From assembly GCA_021790995.1 (NCBI GenBank), contig JAJYFA010000009.1, forward strand, positions 1 through 52,019: a DNA stretch of 52,019 bases, written 5' to 3'. Within the stretch, counting starts at the first letter, position 1. Each line of letters begins with the position of its first letter. This DNA comes from Acidobacteriota bacterium (lineage in GTDB: Bacteria; Acidobacteriota; Terriglobia; Terriglobales; Acidobacteriaceae). The notes beneath the pieces are model-generated. The model saw only the letters and a list, made by a program, of their open reading frames with translations. It did no database searches and had not been told where the DNA came from. This document shows positions 24,594-33,233 of this stretch, piece by piece. A program made the position numbers and the translations under genes.

Positions 24594-26744
24594 ATGAAGG
24601 TCCGTACTGCGCTTGTCTTTTTCTTTTTGCCGGCTCTTGTCCTCGTCATTTTTTCTTCCAGCCGGCTTGCAGCGCAAGCCATCGAGCAGCAACAACATTC
24701 GTTTGGCTATGCAGATTTCGGCGCCGAAGCCCGGCTCGAAGAGACGTTTCTGGCAGTTCCCAGCGCGAAACTCGCGGGCAAAGAGCTGAAAATCCTCACA
24801 GCCGAGCCGCATCTTGCCGCGACGCCTGAGGATCACAAGACTGCGGAGTACGTGGCCGAGCAATTCCGAGCGGCCGGGCTTGAGACCCAGATCGTTCCCT
24901 ACCGCGTGCTGCTCAATCGGCCCAGGATGGAGCGCGTGGAAGCCTGGGACGCCCACGGCCACCTTCTGATGAGCGGTCCCACGCGCGAGCATGTCGACGG
25001 CGACCCGGCCCCGGACAATCCCCGCGTCGTCATGCCCTTCAACGGATCCTCCGCGTCGGGAGATGTGACCGCCGAAGTTGTCTACGCGAACTACGGCCGG
25101 CTTGAAGACTTCAACGAACTGGCGGATCGCCATATCGACCTGCACGGCAAGATCGTCATCTGCCGTTACGGCTCGAACTTTCGCGGCGTCAAAGTTTACC
25201 TGGCCGAGCAGCGCGGCGCAGCCGGCGTAATTCTCTACTCCGATCCGCAAGACGACGGATTCGCCAAAGGCAATGTTTGGCCCGGCGGACCCTGGCGGCC
25301 TGATACCGCGGTGCAAAGCGGCTCGGTGCAATATCTCTTCAAGTATCCCGGCGATCCCGAGACGCCTGGCGTCGCTTCCACTCCCAACCTGCCCGATTCC
25401 GCGCGCACCGCGCACCCCGACGGCCCCGACGGAAACGAGCCGCACATCGTCTCGATCCCGCTCAGTTACCACGACGCCGCGCCGATTCTCGAGGCGCTCA
25501 AAGGCCCCCGGGCACCCGAAAGCTGGCAGGGCGCGCTGCCTTTCCACTATCGCATGGGTCCCGGCGGAGTCAGAGTTCATCTTGTCTCCAGACAGGATTA
25601 CCAGCGCCGAATCATCTGGGACGTAATCGGAAAGATTGAAGGCTCGCAGGATCCCGGCTCATGGGTCATTGTTGGCAATCACCGCGACGCCTGGGTCTAC
25701 GGCGCCGTGGATCCCTCCAGCGGTACGGCTGCCATGCTCGAAGCGGTTCACGGCGTCGGCGCGCTGCTGCACCAGGGATGGCGGCCCAAGCGCACGATTC
25801 TCTTTTGCAGTTGGGACGCCGAAGAGGAGGGCCTGATAGGCTCGACCGAGTGGGTCGAGCAGCAGGGCCGCGCCCTCGATCGCGCTGTTGCCTACTTCAA
25901 CGTCGACGTGGCTGTCTCCGGCCCGGACTTTTCGGCTTCCGCCGTTCCCTCGCTCAAGAAGTTCATTCGCGGCATCGCGCGTTCGGTTCCCAGCCCGCTC
26001 GGCGGCACGGTGTACATGTCGTGGCGCAGCGAGTCGCTGGACAAAACGAAACATCGCCAGGCGAATGTGCCGCTTGCCGCAGGAGAAGAAGTACGCGTCG
26101 GTGATCTCGGCTCCGGGTCGGATTTCACGCCTTTCCTGCAGCACGCAGGCGTGCCCTCCACCGACATTGGATCCAGCGGACCTTATGGGGTCTATCATTC
26201 GGCGTTCGACGATTTTGCGTGGTTTGTGCACAACGCCGATGGACAATTTCTCTACTTGCAGGAGATGGCGCGCGTGCTGGGCCTTGAGGCGGTCCGCATG
26301 GCCGATGCCGACGTGCTGCCCTACGACTATGTCGCCTACGCACGCGAGATTTCAGCCTATCTTGAAACCGCCAAACACCGCGCCTCCGATGCCGGGCTCG
26401 GGGAGATAGATTTCGCTCCGGCTGAGGCGGCAGCCGCGCGCTTTGCCGCAGCCGCGCAACACGCCTATACGCTGGAATCCTCGCCCGCAGGGGATCTGGC
26501 CCACCTGAACTTGGCCTTACGGCAGACCGAAACGGCGTTTCTTTCCGATTCGGGACTTCCCAATCGACCGTGGTACCGGCACACGATCTTCGCTCCCGGT
26601 GAGGTGACAGGCTACGCGGCAGTTGTGATTCCCGGCGTCAATGAGGCGATCGACGCCCAGGATCGAAACCTGGTGGCGCAGCAACTCAAAGTTCTGACCG
26701 ACGCGATCAACCGGGCGGCCAGTGTCCTCGAATCCGCTCATTGA
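24594..26744 (+). CDS. M28 family metallopeptidase, glutamate carboxypeptidase II-like
   Basis: 716 residues from the ATG at 24594 (AAGGA nine bases upstream), with a signal peptide (about 1-29). A PA domain lies near 150-320 (GKIVICRYGSNFRGVK). The M28B peptidase domain follows, with metal ligands in NHRDAWVYGAVDPSSG (His, Asp), DAEEEGLIGSTEW (catalytic and ligand Glu), YFNVDVAVSG (Asp) and GVYHSAFDDFAW (His). A TFR-like dimerisation domain ends the protein. The architecture matches GCPII/PSMA-type carboxypeptidases that release C-terminal Glu or other residues. It should work in the periplasm or outside the cell. Confidence 0.93.
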   Translation: MKVRTALVFFFLPALVLVIFSSSRLAAQAIEQQQHSFGYADFGAEARLEETFLAVPSAKLAGKELKILTAEPHLAATPEDHKTAEYVAEQFRAAGLETQIVPYRVLLNRPRMERVEAWDAHGHLLMSGPTREHVDGDPAPDNPRVVMPFNGSSASGDVTAEVVYANYGRLEDFNELADRHIDLHGKIVICRYGSNFRGVKVYLAEQRGAAGVILYSDPQDDGFAKGNVWPGGPWRPDTAVQSGSVQYLFKYPGDPETPGVASTPNLPDSARTAHPDGPDGNEPHIVSIPLSYHDAAPILEALKGPRAPESWQGALPFHYRMGPGGVRVHLVSRQDYQRRIIWDVIGKIEGSQDPGSWVIVGNHRDAWVYGAVDPSSGTAAMLEAVHGVGALLHQGWRPKRTILFCSWDAEEEGLIGSTEWVEQQGRALDRAVAYFNVDVAVSGPDFSASAVPSLKKFIRGIARSVPSPLGGTVYMSWRSESLDKTKHRQANVPLAAGEEVRVGDLGSGSDFTPFLQHAGVPSTDIGSSGPYGVYHSAFDDFAWFVHNADGQFLYLQEMARVLGLEAVRMADADVLPYDYVAYAREISAYLETAKHRASDAGLGEIDFAPAEAAAARFAAAAQHAYTLESSPAGDLAHLNLALRQTETAFLSDSGLPNRPWYRHTIFAPGEVTGYAAVVIPGVNEAIDAQDRNLVAQQLKVLTDAINRAASVLESAH

Positions 26745-27021
26745 ATGGCTCTTACAGCTACCGATACTTACTTAAGTAACCACCATTCATCGAGCTGCGG
26801 CATCCGAGCCAATCGTGTATTCACCCTTTAGTTGTAGGAGATTTGACGCTATTTTCCCTTGAAATCCGCTGAATTCGGTTGCAGTTTTCTCTGCATCGAC
26901 ACTAAGATCGGTAACAGACCTGAGTTACTTTGGAACGATTTTGGAGTTACTCTTGCTTCGGCTTCGATCCTGATCTGATCTTCAGGAGCCGATCGGCCAA
27001 CGGATCGGATGGTGCGTGTCC
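26745..27021 (+). promoter_or_regulatory. Intergenic region with palindrome and direct repeats before the micro-protein cluster
   Basis: No gene was found. It holds a perfect 12-bp palindrome TTACTTAAGTAA (26768-26779). It also has two copies of GAGTTACT (26922-26929 and 26944-26951) spaced 22 bp, i.e. two helical turns, and a CCGATC/GATCGG hairpin (26989-27008) just before the first micro-protein. The 22-bp direct repeat spacing is like that of response-regulator sites. Confidence 0.4.
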
Positions 27022-27174
27022 ATGATGGAACTGCTCATCGCTCTCGTGTTTGTTGCATTTGTGGCCTCCCCGGCCATTGTGGCGATGTTGCCTGCAGCCG
27101 GGCGCAAGGAACGCCCTGTGAGCCCGGCGAAGAGCCTGAACGTCCCTGTTCGGCCTCTTTCGGTCAGCCGCTGA
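27022..27174 (+). CDS. Micro-protein A, one membrane helix
   Basis: 50 residues. The N-terminal helix MELLIALVFVAFVASPAIV is followed by a basic, polar tail (AAGRKERPVSPAKSL). The helix resembles those of the next two ORFs: an acidic residue at position 2-3, then LLI/FLI/LVI, then an Ala and a Pro at fixed spacing. Two ATGs in a row (27022, 27025) could start it; no strong ribosome-binding site is visible. Function unknown. Confidence 0.55.
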   Translation: MMELLIALVFVAFVASPAIVAMLPAAGRKERPVSPAKSLNVPVRPLSVSR

Positions 27175-27343
27175 CGGCGCGCCGAAGCCGATAGAAGTCT
27201 CCGTCACAAGCGCTGCCGAATCCCCCCTGTGCCTCCAACGGATCAGGCCCGATCCCACTCCGGGGTGATTCCCTTTCATGCCTCGATCAGCTAATGTCCG
27301 ATCTCAGAAATGCACGCCTGTCAGGGTGCGGGGTGAAAATTCA

Positions 27344-27442
27344 ATGACTGACTTTCTGATTGGCCTCGCCTTCGTCGCCATGATCATGGCGCCGGTGATT
27401 GTTGCCACCATCGAGCGGGCGCACGACGAACAAGACCAATAG
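27344..27442 (+). CDS. Micro-protein B, one membrane helix
   Basis: 32 residues: helix MTDFLIGLAFVAMIMAPVIV and a short charged tail (ERAHDEQDQ). An in-frame ATG at 27278 would add 22 polar residues, but alignment with its neighbours supports 27344, which follows a GGGGTG stretch. Function unknown; the predicted orientation has the charged tail outside the helix. Confidence 0.6.
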   Translation: MTDFLIGLAFVAMIMAPVIVATIERAHDEQDQ

Positions 27443-27465
27443 GACACGTTCAAACGGAGGCTCTC

Positions 27466-27600
27466 ATGAGTGATCTCGTGATCGAACTGATCCTGATTGC
27501 GATGTTTGTTGTTCCGCTGGTTGCAAGTACGCCCGTGCCCGCCAGGAGCATAGATCGCAATCGTAACGAGGCTTTGCGCAGGCTGTGGCGAAGCCACTGA
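27466..27600 (+). CDS. Micro-protein C, one membrane helix
   Basis: 44 residues with GGAGG five bases before the ATG, 23 bp after micro-protein B. Helix MSDLVIELILIAMFVVPLVA is followed by a strongly basic tail (RSIDRNRNEALRRLWRSH). It aligns without gaps with A and B through the helix, including the conserved Pro near position 16. Function unknown. Confidence 0.65.
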   Translation: MSDLVIELILIAMFVVPLVASTPVPARSIDRNRNEALRRLWRSH

Positions 27601-27634
27601 TGTGGCGAGAGGGCGCGGGAATCAGCCTTCAACT

Positions 27635-27653
27635 TTACCTTGCGGCAAGGTAA
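27635..27653. promoter_or_regulatory. 19-bp palindrome upstream of ccmE
   Basis: TTACCTTGC-G-GCAAGGTAA is perfect about a single central base. It lies 126 bp before the ccmE ATG and 35 bp after micro-protein C, and could be an operator for the ccm cluster or a terminator-like stem for the micro-protein transcript (no T-run follows). Confidence 0.4.
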
Positions 27654-27778
27654 CATCTGCGCCCGGCAGACGCATTTCCCCGCACGAAGCTCTCTCGCCT
27701 CCCTGATTGCCCAATCGCAGGCTCCCAACCCTCTTGTTCCCTTGTTGCCTGCTTTCTTGTATCGTTAAAGAAGGCGTC

Positions 27779-28297
27779 ATGAAGTCTTCTCCCCAATCTC
27801 TGCGTATTGGGATCGCGGTTGTCGTGATCCTTGGCACTGTCGGTTGGCTGGCCTACACGGGCTATGCCTCGAACAAGAGTTACTTTGTCAAGGTTCCGGA
27901 ACTGCTCTCGATGGGCAACAAAGCTTACACACGCAATCTACGCGTGGATGGCTTTGTTGTGCCCGGCTCCATTGTGCGCGACGGGCCGCACGTAGACTTC
28001 AAGCTCAACGAGTACGAGAGCCACATGGCGAGCGCCGCAAGCGGGCGCACAATCGAGGTCAGCTACAAGGGATCGGAGCCGCCGCCAGATACCTTCAAGG
28101 ACGATTCCGAGGCAGTAGCCTCGGGAACCTACGGCCGCGACGGCGTCTTCCACGCGACCGAACTGCAGGCAAAGTGCGCCAGCAAGTATGCACCGGCCCA
28201 GCCCGGCGCACAACCGCAGGCTCCAGATGCGTCCAAGCCGGCCAACACAGCCAACGCCGCGCCTGCACCGTCCTCAACCCGCTCCACCGCCAACTGA
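27779..28297 (+). CDS. ccmE: Cytochrome c maturation heme chaperone CcmE, CxxxY type
   Basis: 172 residues from the ATG at 27779. One N-terminal membrane anchor (about 9-30) is followed by the OB-fold periplasmic domain (RVDGFVVPGSIVRDG, YKGSEPPPDTFKDDSEAVASG). In the heme-attachment motif the usual HxxxY is CASKY (Cys133, Tyr137), the variant known from some other bacteria and archaea. The C-terminal 30 residues are Ala/Pro rich. CcmE receives heme exported with the help of CcmABCD and passes it to the CcmF/H ligase. It heads the cluster ccmE-ccmA-ybaK-ccmB. Confidence 0.92.
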   Translation: MKSSPQSLRIGIAVVVILGTVGWLAYTGYASNKSYFVKVPELLSMGNKAYTRNLRVDGFVVPGSIVRDGPHVDFKLNEYESHMASAASGRTIEVSYKGSEPPPDTFKDDSEAVASGTYGRDGVFHATELQAKCASKYAPAQPGAQPQAPDASKPANTANAAPAPSSTRSTAN

Positions 28298-28301
28298 GTG
28301 C

Positions 28302-29027
28302 ATGACCGTGAACGCTAGCGGCGCCGAACCCGCAAGGCATTGCGCCCAGCTTCTCCAAGTGTCGAAGCTCTTCGGCAGCTTTGCCGCGTTGCGTCAAGTC
28401 ACCGTCGATCTCGAACCCGGCCGCTGCTACGTGCTGCTGGGCGAGAACGGCGCGGGCAAGTCGACGCTGCTGCGCATTCTGGCCGGCCTGTTGCGTCCGA
28501 CCTACGGCAAGGTACGCGTCTTTGGCGCGGCCGAGCCGCACCAGGAGCGCGCCCGCATCGGCTACATGAGCCACGCGCCGATGCTTTACGACGAGCTGAC
28601 CGCGCAAGAGAACCTGCGCTACTTTGCCAGTCTCTATCCAGGCCGCAACTGTCTGACGCCGGCCGACGCACTGCGCCAGGTGGGCCTCGACCCGAACCTC
28701 AACCGCCCCTTCGGTCACTACTCGCAGGGCATGCGCCAGCGCACCTCGCTGGCCCGCGTGCTGATTGCCTCGCCGGATCTGCTGCTACTCGACGAGCCCT
28801 TCTCGAACATGGACGTGGAGAGCGCGCGGCAGATGGTGGACCTGCTGGCCCGTTTTCGCCAGAGCGACCGCACCATCGTCCTGACCACGCATCAGCGGGA
28901 GCTGGCCGCGCCCATCGCCGACTGGGTGCTCACGCTGCACGCCGGCCGCGTGGCATCGTTTGAGCCGGGGTCCCCACGGACAGGTCCTGGTCCGTGGGGC
29001 ACTGAGCCGGGGAGTCCTACACGATGA
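28302..29027 (+). CDS. ccmA: CcmA-type ABC transporter ATPase (heme/CcmE release)
   Basis: 241 residues from the ATG at 28302, four bases after ccmE; longer frames upstream overlap ccmE. Walker A is GENGAGKST, the ABC signature is YSQGMRQRTSLAR, Walker B LLLLDEP, and the switch His is in LTTHQREL. CcmA with CcmB powers release of heme-loaded CcmE. The C-terminal tail (FEPGSPRTGPGPWGTEPGSP) is longer than usual and contains a short near-repeat. Its stop overlaps the ybaK start (ATGA). Confidence 0.88.
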   Translation: MTVNASGAEPARHCAQLLQVSKLFGSFAALRQVTVDLEPGRCYVLLGENGAGKSTLLRILAGLLRPTYGKVRVFGAAEPHQERARIGYMSHAPMLYDELTAQENLRYFASLYPGRNCLTPADALRQVGLDPNLNRPFGHYSQGMRQRTSLARVLIASPDLLLLDEPFSNMDVESARQMVDLLARFRQSDRTIVLTTHQRELAAPIADWVLTLHAGRVASFEPGSPRTGPGPWGTEPGSPTR

Positions 29028-29560
29028 AGACCAACGGTGCACGCTTCCTCGAATCGATCGGCATCGCCTTCGAGCTGCGCGAGTACGAGGTCGACCCCAA
29101 CGACCTGACCGCGATTACGGTGGCGAAAAAGATCGGGATGCCGCCCGAGCAGGTCTTCAAGACGTTGCTCACCACCGACGGTCATGCCAGTTATGCCTTT
29201 GCCGTGATTCCCGGCGACGGCGAGCTGGACTTCAAGAAACTGGCGCGCGCCACCGGCTGGCGCAAGGCCGAGATGTCGCCACTCAAGGACGTGCAGCCGC
29301 TTACGGGCTACATTCGCGGCGGCGTTACCATCTTTGGCGCAAAGAAGCCGTACCCGGTCTTCGTCGATGAGACTGTGATTCTCTTTGAGAAGATCAGCGT
29401 TTCGGCTGGCACACGAGGGACGCAGCTGATCCTCGCTCCGGACGATTATCTTCGCGCCGCCGGCGCAATCGGCGAGCCGGTGGAGACCGTCGACCTGACG
29501 AAGGACGCAAAAACCGGCAGCCCGGAGGGACACGCAAGACCACCGGAGGAACAGAATTGA
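29024..29560 (+). CDS. ybaK: YbaK/EbsC-type aminoacyl-tRNA deacylase
   Basis: 178 residues, overlapping ccmA by four bases and ccmB by three, so it is translationally embedded in the ccm operon. Motifs are VAKKIGMPPEQVFKTLL, the conserved Lys region, and GYIRGGVTIFGAKKPYPVFVD, followed by SAGTRGTQLILAP. YbaK proteins hydrolyse mischarged Cys-tRNA(Pro). The link with heme transport is not obvious; co-transcription could reflect shared Cys/heme stress or chance. Confidence 0.9.
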   Translation: MKTNGARFLESIGIAFELREYEVDPNDLTAITVAKKIGMPPEQVFKTLLTTDGHASYAFAVIPGDGELDFKKLARATGWRKAEMSPLKDVQPLTGYIRGGVTIFGAKKPYPVFVDETVILFEKISVSAGTRGTQLILAPDDYLRAAGAIGEPVETVDLTKDAKTGSPEGHARPPEEQN

Positions 29561-30225
29561 CTCGCGCTCTCTGGACGCATCTCATGAAGGATCTGCGCAT
29601 CGAGTGGCGCACGCTCGATGCCATGATCTCCATGCTGTTCTTCTCGGGCCTGGTGGTCGTGCTCTTCTCGATCGCCTTCGATCCCCAGGGGCAGTTCGCG
29701 CAGCAGATCGCGGGCGGCGTGCTCTGCGTGGCCACCATGTTCGCCTCAGTGAGCGCGCTCAATCAGGCGTGGTCGCGCGAGATTCGCCATCAGGTGATGG
29801 ACGCGCAACGCACGGCGCCCTCGCCCGGCGCCGAGCTTTATCTGGCCAAGGCCATCGCCAACTTTCTCTTTGTCACGATCGTGCAGGTGATCCTGGCGCC
29901 ATTCTTCTTTATCTTCTACAACCTGCACGTGGCGGGGAATGCCTGGCTGCTGGCGCTGGTGCTGCCGCTGGGCACATGGGCGCTGGTGGGGAACGGCGTT
30001 TTCTTCGCCGCGCTGGCCATGAGCAGCCGCAACCGGGAACTGTTGCTCTCGCTCATTCTGTTTCCGATCTTCATTCCCGCGCTTCTCGCGATGGTGCAGG
30101 CAACCACGGGCATCTTCACCGGAGAGAGCGACCCTACTCTGTGGATCAAGATGCTCTTCGGCTACGACATCATCTTCACGACAGCCAGCCTGCTGCTCTT
30201 CGATGTCGTGTTTCACGCGGAGTAG
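29557..30225 (+). CDS. ccmB: CcmB heme exporter permease
   Basis: 222 residues from a TTG at 29557 with GGAGGA seven bases upstream; the TTG overlaps the ybaK stop (TTGA). Six hydrophobic segments match CcmB, and the N-terminus (LMKDLRIEWRTLDAMISMLFF) is characteristic of the family. It forms the inner-membrane part of the CcmAB transporter. ccmC, ccmD and ccmF-H do not follow and must lie elsewhere. Confidence 0.9.
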   Translation: MTRALWTHLMKDLRIEWRTLDAMISMLFFSGLVVVLFSIAFDPQGQFAQQIAGGVLCVATMFASVSALNQAWSREIRHQVMDAQRTAPSPGAELYLAKAIANFLFVTIVQVILAPFFFIFYNLHVAGNAWLLALVLPLGTWALVGNGVFFAALAMSSRNRELLLSLILFPIFIPALLAMVQATTGIFTGESDPTLWIKMLFGYDIIFTTASLLLFDVVFHAE

Positions 30226-30247
30226 CTCACCCGCCACGTGCACCCTG

Positions 30248-31177
30248 CTACATCTCGGGCGGTTGCCCCTGTTGCACTGGTCTTTGCTTGAGCGTGGGCT
30301 CTTGAGGCGTGCCTGTCGCCTGATCCGGGTGCACAATGTCGCCATCGCTTTGGCCCGAGTTTGCCGCCTGCGTCTGAGTGGAGGCTCCGTTTGCTCCGCC
30401 GCCATTGGCCATCGCCGCCAGTTCCGACTTTTTGTACCTGGGCGCGCTCACGTAGCCGTGAATGTGATTCTTTGAGATTTCGTTGATCACGATTTCGATG
30501 GGCTGTGGACTGTCGGGCTGATAAAACATCGCCGGCTGGTAGAGATTCACGTGCTTCTGCTGCAGGCTGCGGTCGTCGACCATCAACATCAAGTCAGCAT
30601 ATTGATGTTTGACGTTGGCTTTGCGCAGGCTGACGCCAAGCGGTCCTTCGCGCTTGAATTGTTTGGCTTTGGTGAGGTCGAATTCAAAGTAGCTGCGCTG
30701 GCCGCGCTTCTCCAGAACCACCAGTTCGTTGTGCGTTTTGGCGATCGACCCACCCAATTCAGTGCGGGTGTTCACCAGGTCGCTGCGTGTCTGGTCGATC
30801 TCCTTGCCCTGCGCGTTCACCTGCGATTCAAGTTTTCTGTAGCGCGAATCCTGGACGCTGCCATGACGAGTCACCCGGCGGGGACGGACCGCTGTTGCAG
30901 CAGGCGCCGCCGTCTTCTCGACCGGCATATTCGACGGGCTGGGTTTGGCTTCCTCAGAGAGCGTATTGACTTTTGCCGTCAATGCTTCGACCTGGGTACG
31001 CGTGACAGCGAGCTGACCCGTCATCTGTTCATTTTTAGCCGCCAGAAGTTGCGCGCTGTGGTGTGCCCGCACGCCATAGCCAATGCCCGCGACGGCGATC
31101 AGGGCGGCGACAAGGAACGGGCCCACGCGCTTTGCGATCGGCGAAAGCTCGGGGAATTGGGAACCTTCCATTTGCAT
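30248..31177 (-). CDS. Single-pass membrane protein with periplasmic coiled coil, unknown function
   Basis: 309 residues. GGAGG lies six bases before the ATG at 31177. A membrane helix (about 19-35) is followed by coiled-coil heptads (about 40-80 and again 110-160), then a compact beta-rich domain (YFEFDLTKAKQFKREGPLGV, YADLMLMVDD) and a Gln/Asn/Gly-rich tail. I recognise no named family. It is convergent with ccmB, 22 bp apart. A role in envelope organisation is a guess only. Confidence 0.75.
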   Translation of the reverse strand: MQMEGSQFPELSPIAKRVGPFLVAALIAVAGIGYGVRAHHSAQLLAAKNEQMTGQLAVTRTQVEALTAKVNTLSEEAKPSPSNMPVEKTAAPAATAVRPRRVTRHGSVQDSRYRKLESQVNAQGKEIDQTRSDLVNTRTELGGSIAKTHNELVVLEKRGQRSYFEFDLTKAKQFKREGPLGVSLRKANVKHQYADLMLMVDDRSLQQKHVNLYQPAMFYQPDSPQPIEIVINEISKNHIHGYVSAPRYKKSELAAMANGGGANGASTQTQAANSGQSDGDIVHPDQATGTPQEPTLKQRPVQQGQPPEM

Positions 31178-31315
31178 AAAGAACCTCCACGGGCCTGTCT
31201 CAATGTGTCGACAGATCCCATTCGAGGGTCATGCAGGTTCGCTTCCAAAGGAGGGAAAGCCGTATCTTGCTGACAGCTCATAGGTTCCATGCTGAACAAT
31301 TCTGTGTTTGCAGGC

Positions 31316-31348
31316 AAAAATTTCACGGCGATGGTAATTTTTACCGTG
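31316..31348 (-). terminator. Terminator of the moeA-moaC operon
   Basis: On the minus strand CACGG (31348-31344) pairs with CCGTG (31328-31324), enclosing an inner GGTAA/TTACC option, and is followed by AAATTTTT (31323-31316). It begins 15 nt after the moaC stop. Confidence 0.6.
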
Positions 31349-31362
31349 TAAATCGAGCATTC

Positions 31363-31854
31363 CTACTTTGAATTCCGCTTGAAATCGCCGCTTTTGCCGC
31401 CGGTTTTGGATTCCAGACGGATCTCGCGGATGACGATGGCTTTGTCGAGGGCTTTGGTCATGTCGTAGACGGTGAGGGCTGCTGCTGCGGCGGCGGTGAG
31501 GGCTTCCATCTCAACGCCCGTGGGGCCAACGGTGGCGGCCGTGGCCCTGATTCGGACTCCGCTGCGCACGCCGCCGGCGGCGATCTCGGTCTCGACATCG
31601 ACGTGCGTGAGCGCGAGCGGGTGGCACATGGGAATCAGCTCATAGGTGCGCTTGGCGGCCTGGATGCCGGCGATGCGTGCGACTTCGAGGGGATTACCTT
31701 TGGGGTTCGAGGGCAGCGCGGCGAGGACCTCACGCGAAAGCTCGACGAAAGCCGAGGCGGTTGCGGTGCGGCGGGTGAGCCGCTTTGCGCTGACGTCGAC
31801 CATGGAGGCCTGGCCGGCTGCGTCGAAATGCGAGAGTTGCGTGGGCTTGGGCAT
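31363..31854 (-). CDS. moaC: Cyclic pyranopterin monophosphate synthase
   Basis: 163 residues from the ATG at 31854 (GAGGAA five bases upstream); a GTG at 31866 overlapping the moeA stop is the alternative. Family motifs are [28 protein letters not shown] near 75, [13 protein letters not shown] near 110 and [11 protein letters not shown] near 130. MoaC converts the product of MoaA (3',8-cH2GTP) to cPMP in molybdenum cofactor synthesis. It is the second gene of a moeA-moaC pair. Confidence 0.96.
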   Translation of the reverse strand: MPKPTQLSHFDAAGQASMVDVSAKRLTRRTATASAFVELSREVLAALPSNPKGNPLEVARIAGIQAAKRTYELIPMCHPLALTHVDVETEIAAGGVRSGVRIRATAATVGPTGVEMEALTAAAAAALTVYDMTKALDKAIVIREIRLESKTGGKSGDFKRNSK

Positions 31855-31862
31855 GGGATTCC

Positions 31863-33167
31863 TCACGGGAGCAGAATGCGGACCGTCGAGCCCGCTTCGA
31901 GATGGTCGCAGTCTTCCGGCACAACCAGATAGCAGTTCGACCGCGCCATGGCGGCGATGTCGCCCGAACTCTGCCAGGGAACACGGTCGACTTCAGGGAT
32001 GGGCAAGGCGAAGGTACAGGCCGCGGGCAGAAAGCGCGTGAGGCCGGGCTTCAATTTAACATCGGAGCCGAGGCGCGCAAGTGCGAAGCGCGGGCCGCGA
32101 TCGATGCGGCCTGAAAGCGCGGCGAGAACCGGCGCGGCAAAGAGCAGAAAGGTGACGGCGGATGAGACAGGATTCCCCGGCAGCCCGAAGCACTTCGTGC
32201 CGTTCCGGTTTAGGGCGTGTTTTGTGGAACCACGGGGCCGCTCGCCAAAGACCAGTGGCTTGCCGGGCTGGATGCGCACACCGGTGAAGTGAAAGCGGAC
32301 GCCGGCGCGGGCCAGCGCGGGCTCAACCAGATCGAACTTGCCTGCCGAGACGCCGCCGGTGATGAGCAGCAGATCGGCCGAGGCGGCGCGGGCCAGCGCG
32401 GCGTCGAGAGATTTGGCGGTATCGCGAGCGATAGGCAAGGTCCAGGGCTCGCCGCCGGCCGCGGAGACCATCGCGGCAAGCATGGCGTTGCTGGAGTTGC
32501 GAATCTGGCCAGGCTTTGGGGTGGAGGTGATGGGCACAAGTTCGTCGCCGGTCGAAAGAATGGCGACACGAGGCTTCTTGAAGACCTTGAGTTTTGCGCA
32601 CCCGCAGGCGGCGGCAAGGGCAATCTGCGCAGCGTGAAGCGGCGTTCCCGCAGGAAGCAGCAGAGCGCCTTTGCGAGCCTGTGCGCCGCGCAGCACGACA
32701 TTGTCGCCGGCTTTGATCGTACGTGGAGGCAGGAGGCGGATGGTCGGCGCGGTGGGCGTTCCGGCGGATTCGACGTACTCCAGCATCACAACGGCGTCGG
32801 CGCCGCGAGGGACCGGAGCACCGGTCATGATCTCCCACACGGCGCCGCGCGCCAGCGATCCCGCTGGAGGGTCGCCCGCGCGAATTGCGCCTGTGACTCT
32901 GAGCGGCCTGTGCGTGGAGGCTTCCGCCGCGCGGCAGGCATAGCCGTCGCGCGTGGAGCGGGCAAAGGGCGGCTGGTCGGCGTCGGCGCGAAGGGTTTCG
33001 GCAAGCACGCGCCCTGCCGCCTCGGCCAATGCGATGCTCTCCGTTGCGGGCTTGTTGCGCGCCAAGCTCTGGGCGTAGTTGGCCACCAGGGCTGCCGCCT
33101 CGTGAAAGCTGAGCAATTCGCCGGAAGATCGATCGACCATGGAATGGATTGTAGATGGCGGAGCCAT
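31863..33167 (-). CDS. moeA: Molybdopterin molybdenumtransferase
   Basis: 434 residues from the ATG at 33167; the ATG at 33140 ([10 protein letters not shown]) is also possible, and neither has a strong ribosome-binding site. MoeA signatures are [11 protein letters not shown] near 68, [16 protein letters not shown] near 112, STGDELV near 200, RNSSNAML near 220, and [14 protein letters not shown] and [11 protein letters not shown] in the C-terminal half. It inserts molybdate into adenylylated molybdopterin in the cytoplasm. With moaC downstream it forms a molybdenum cofactor operon; no molybdoenzyme is in the window. Confidence 0.95.
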   Translation of the reverse strand: MAPPSTIHSMVDRSSGELLSFHEAAALVANYAQSLARNKPATESIALAEAAGRVLAETLRADADQPPFARSTRDGYACRAAEASTHRPLRVTGAIRAGDPPAGSLARGAVWEIMTGAPVPRGADAVVMLEYVESAGTPTAPTIRLLPPRTIKAGDNVVLRGAQARKGALLLPAGTPLHAAQIALAAACGCAKLKVFKKPRVAILSTGDELVPITSTPKPGQIRNSSNAMLAAMVSAAGGEPWTLPIARDTAKSLDAALARAASADLLLITGGVSAGKFDLVEPALARAGVRFHFTGVRIQPGKPLVFGERPRGSTKHALNRNGTKCFGLPGNPVSSAVTFLLFAAPVLAALSGRIDRGPRFALARLGSDVKLKPGLTRFLPAACTFALPIPEVDRVPWQSSGDIAAMARSNCYLVVPEDCDHLEAGSTVRILLP

Positions 33168-33233
33168 GAGCGATCCCGCCCTTTGGCCTAACTGCTAAAA
33201 TCGAGCTTTAGTCCCCATGAGAGAGAAAAGCCT

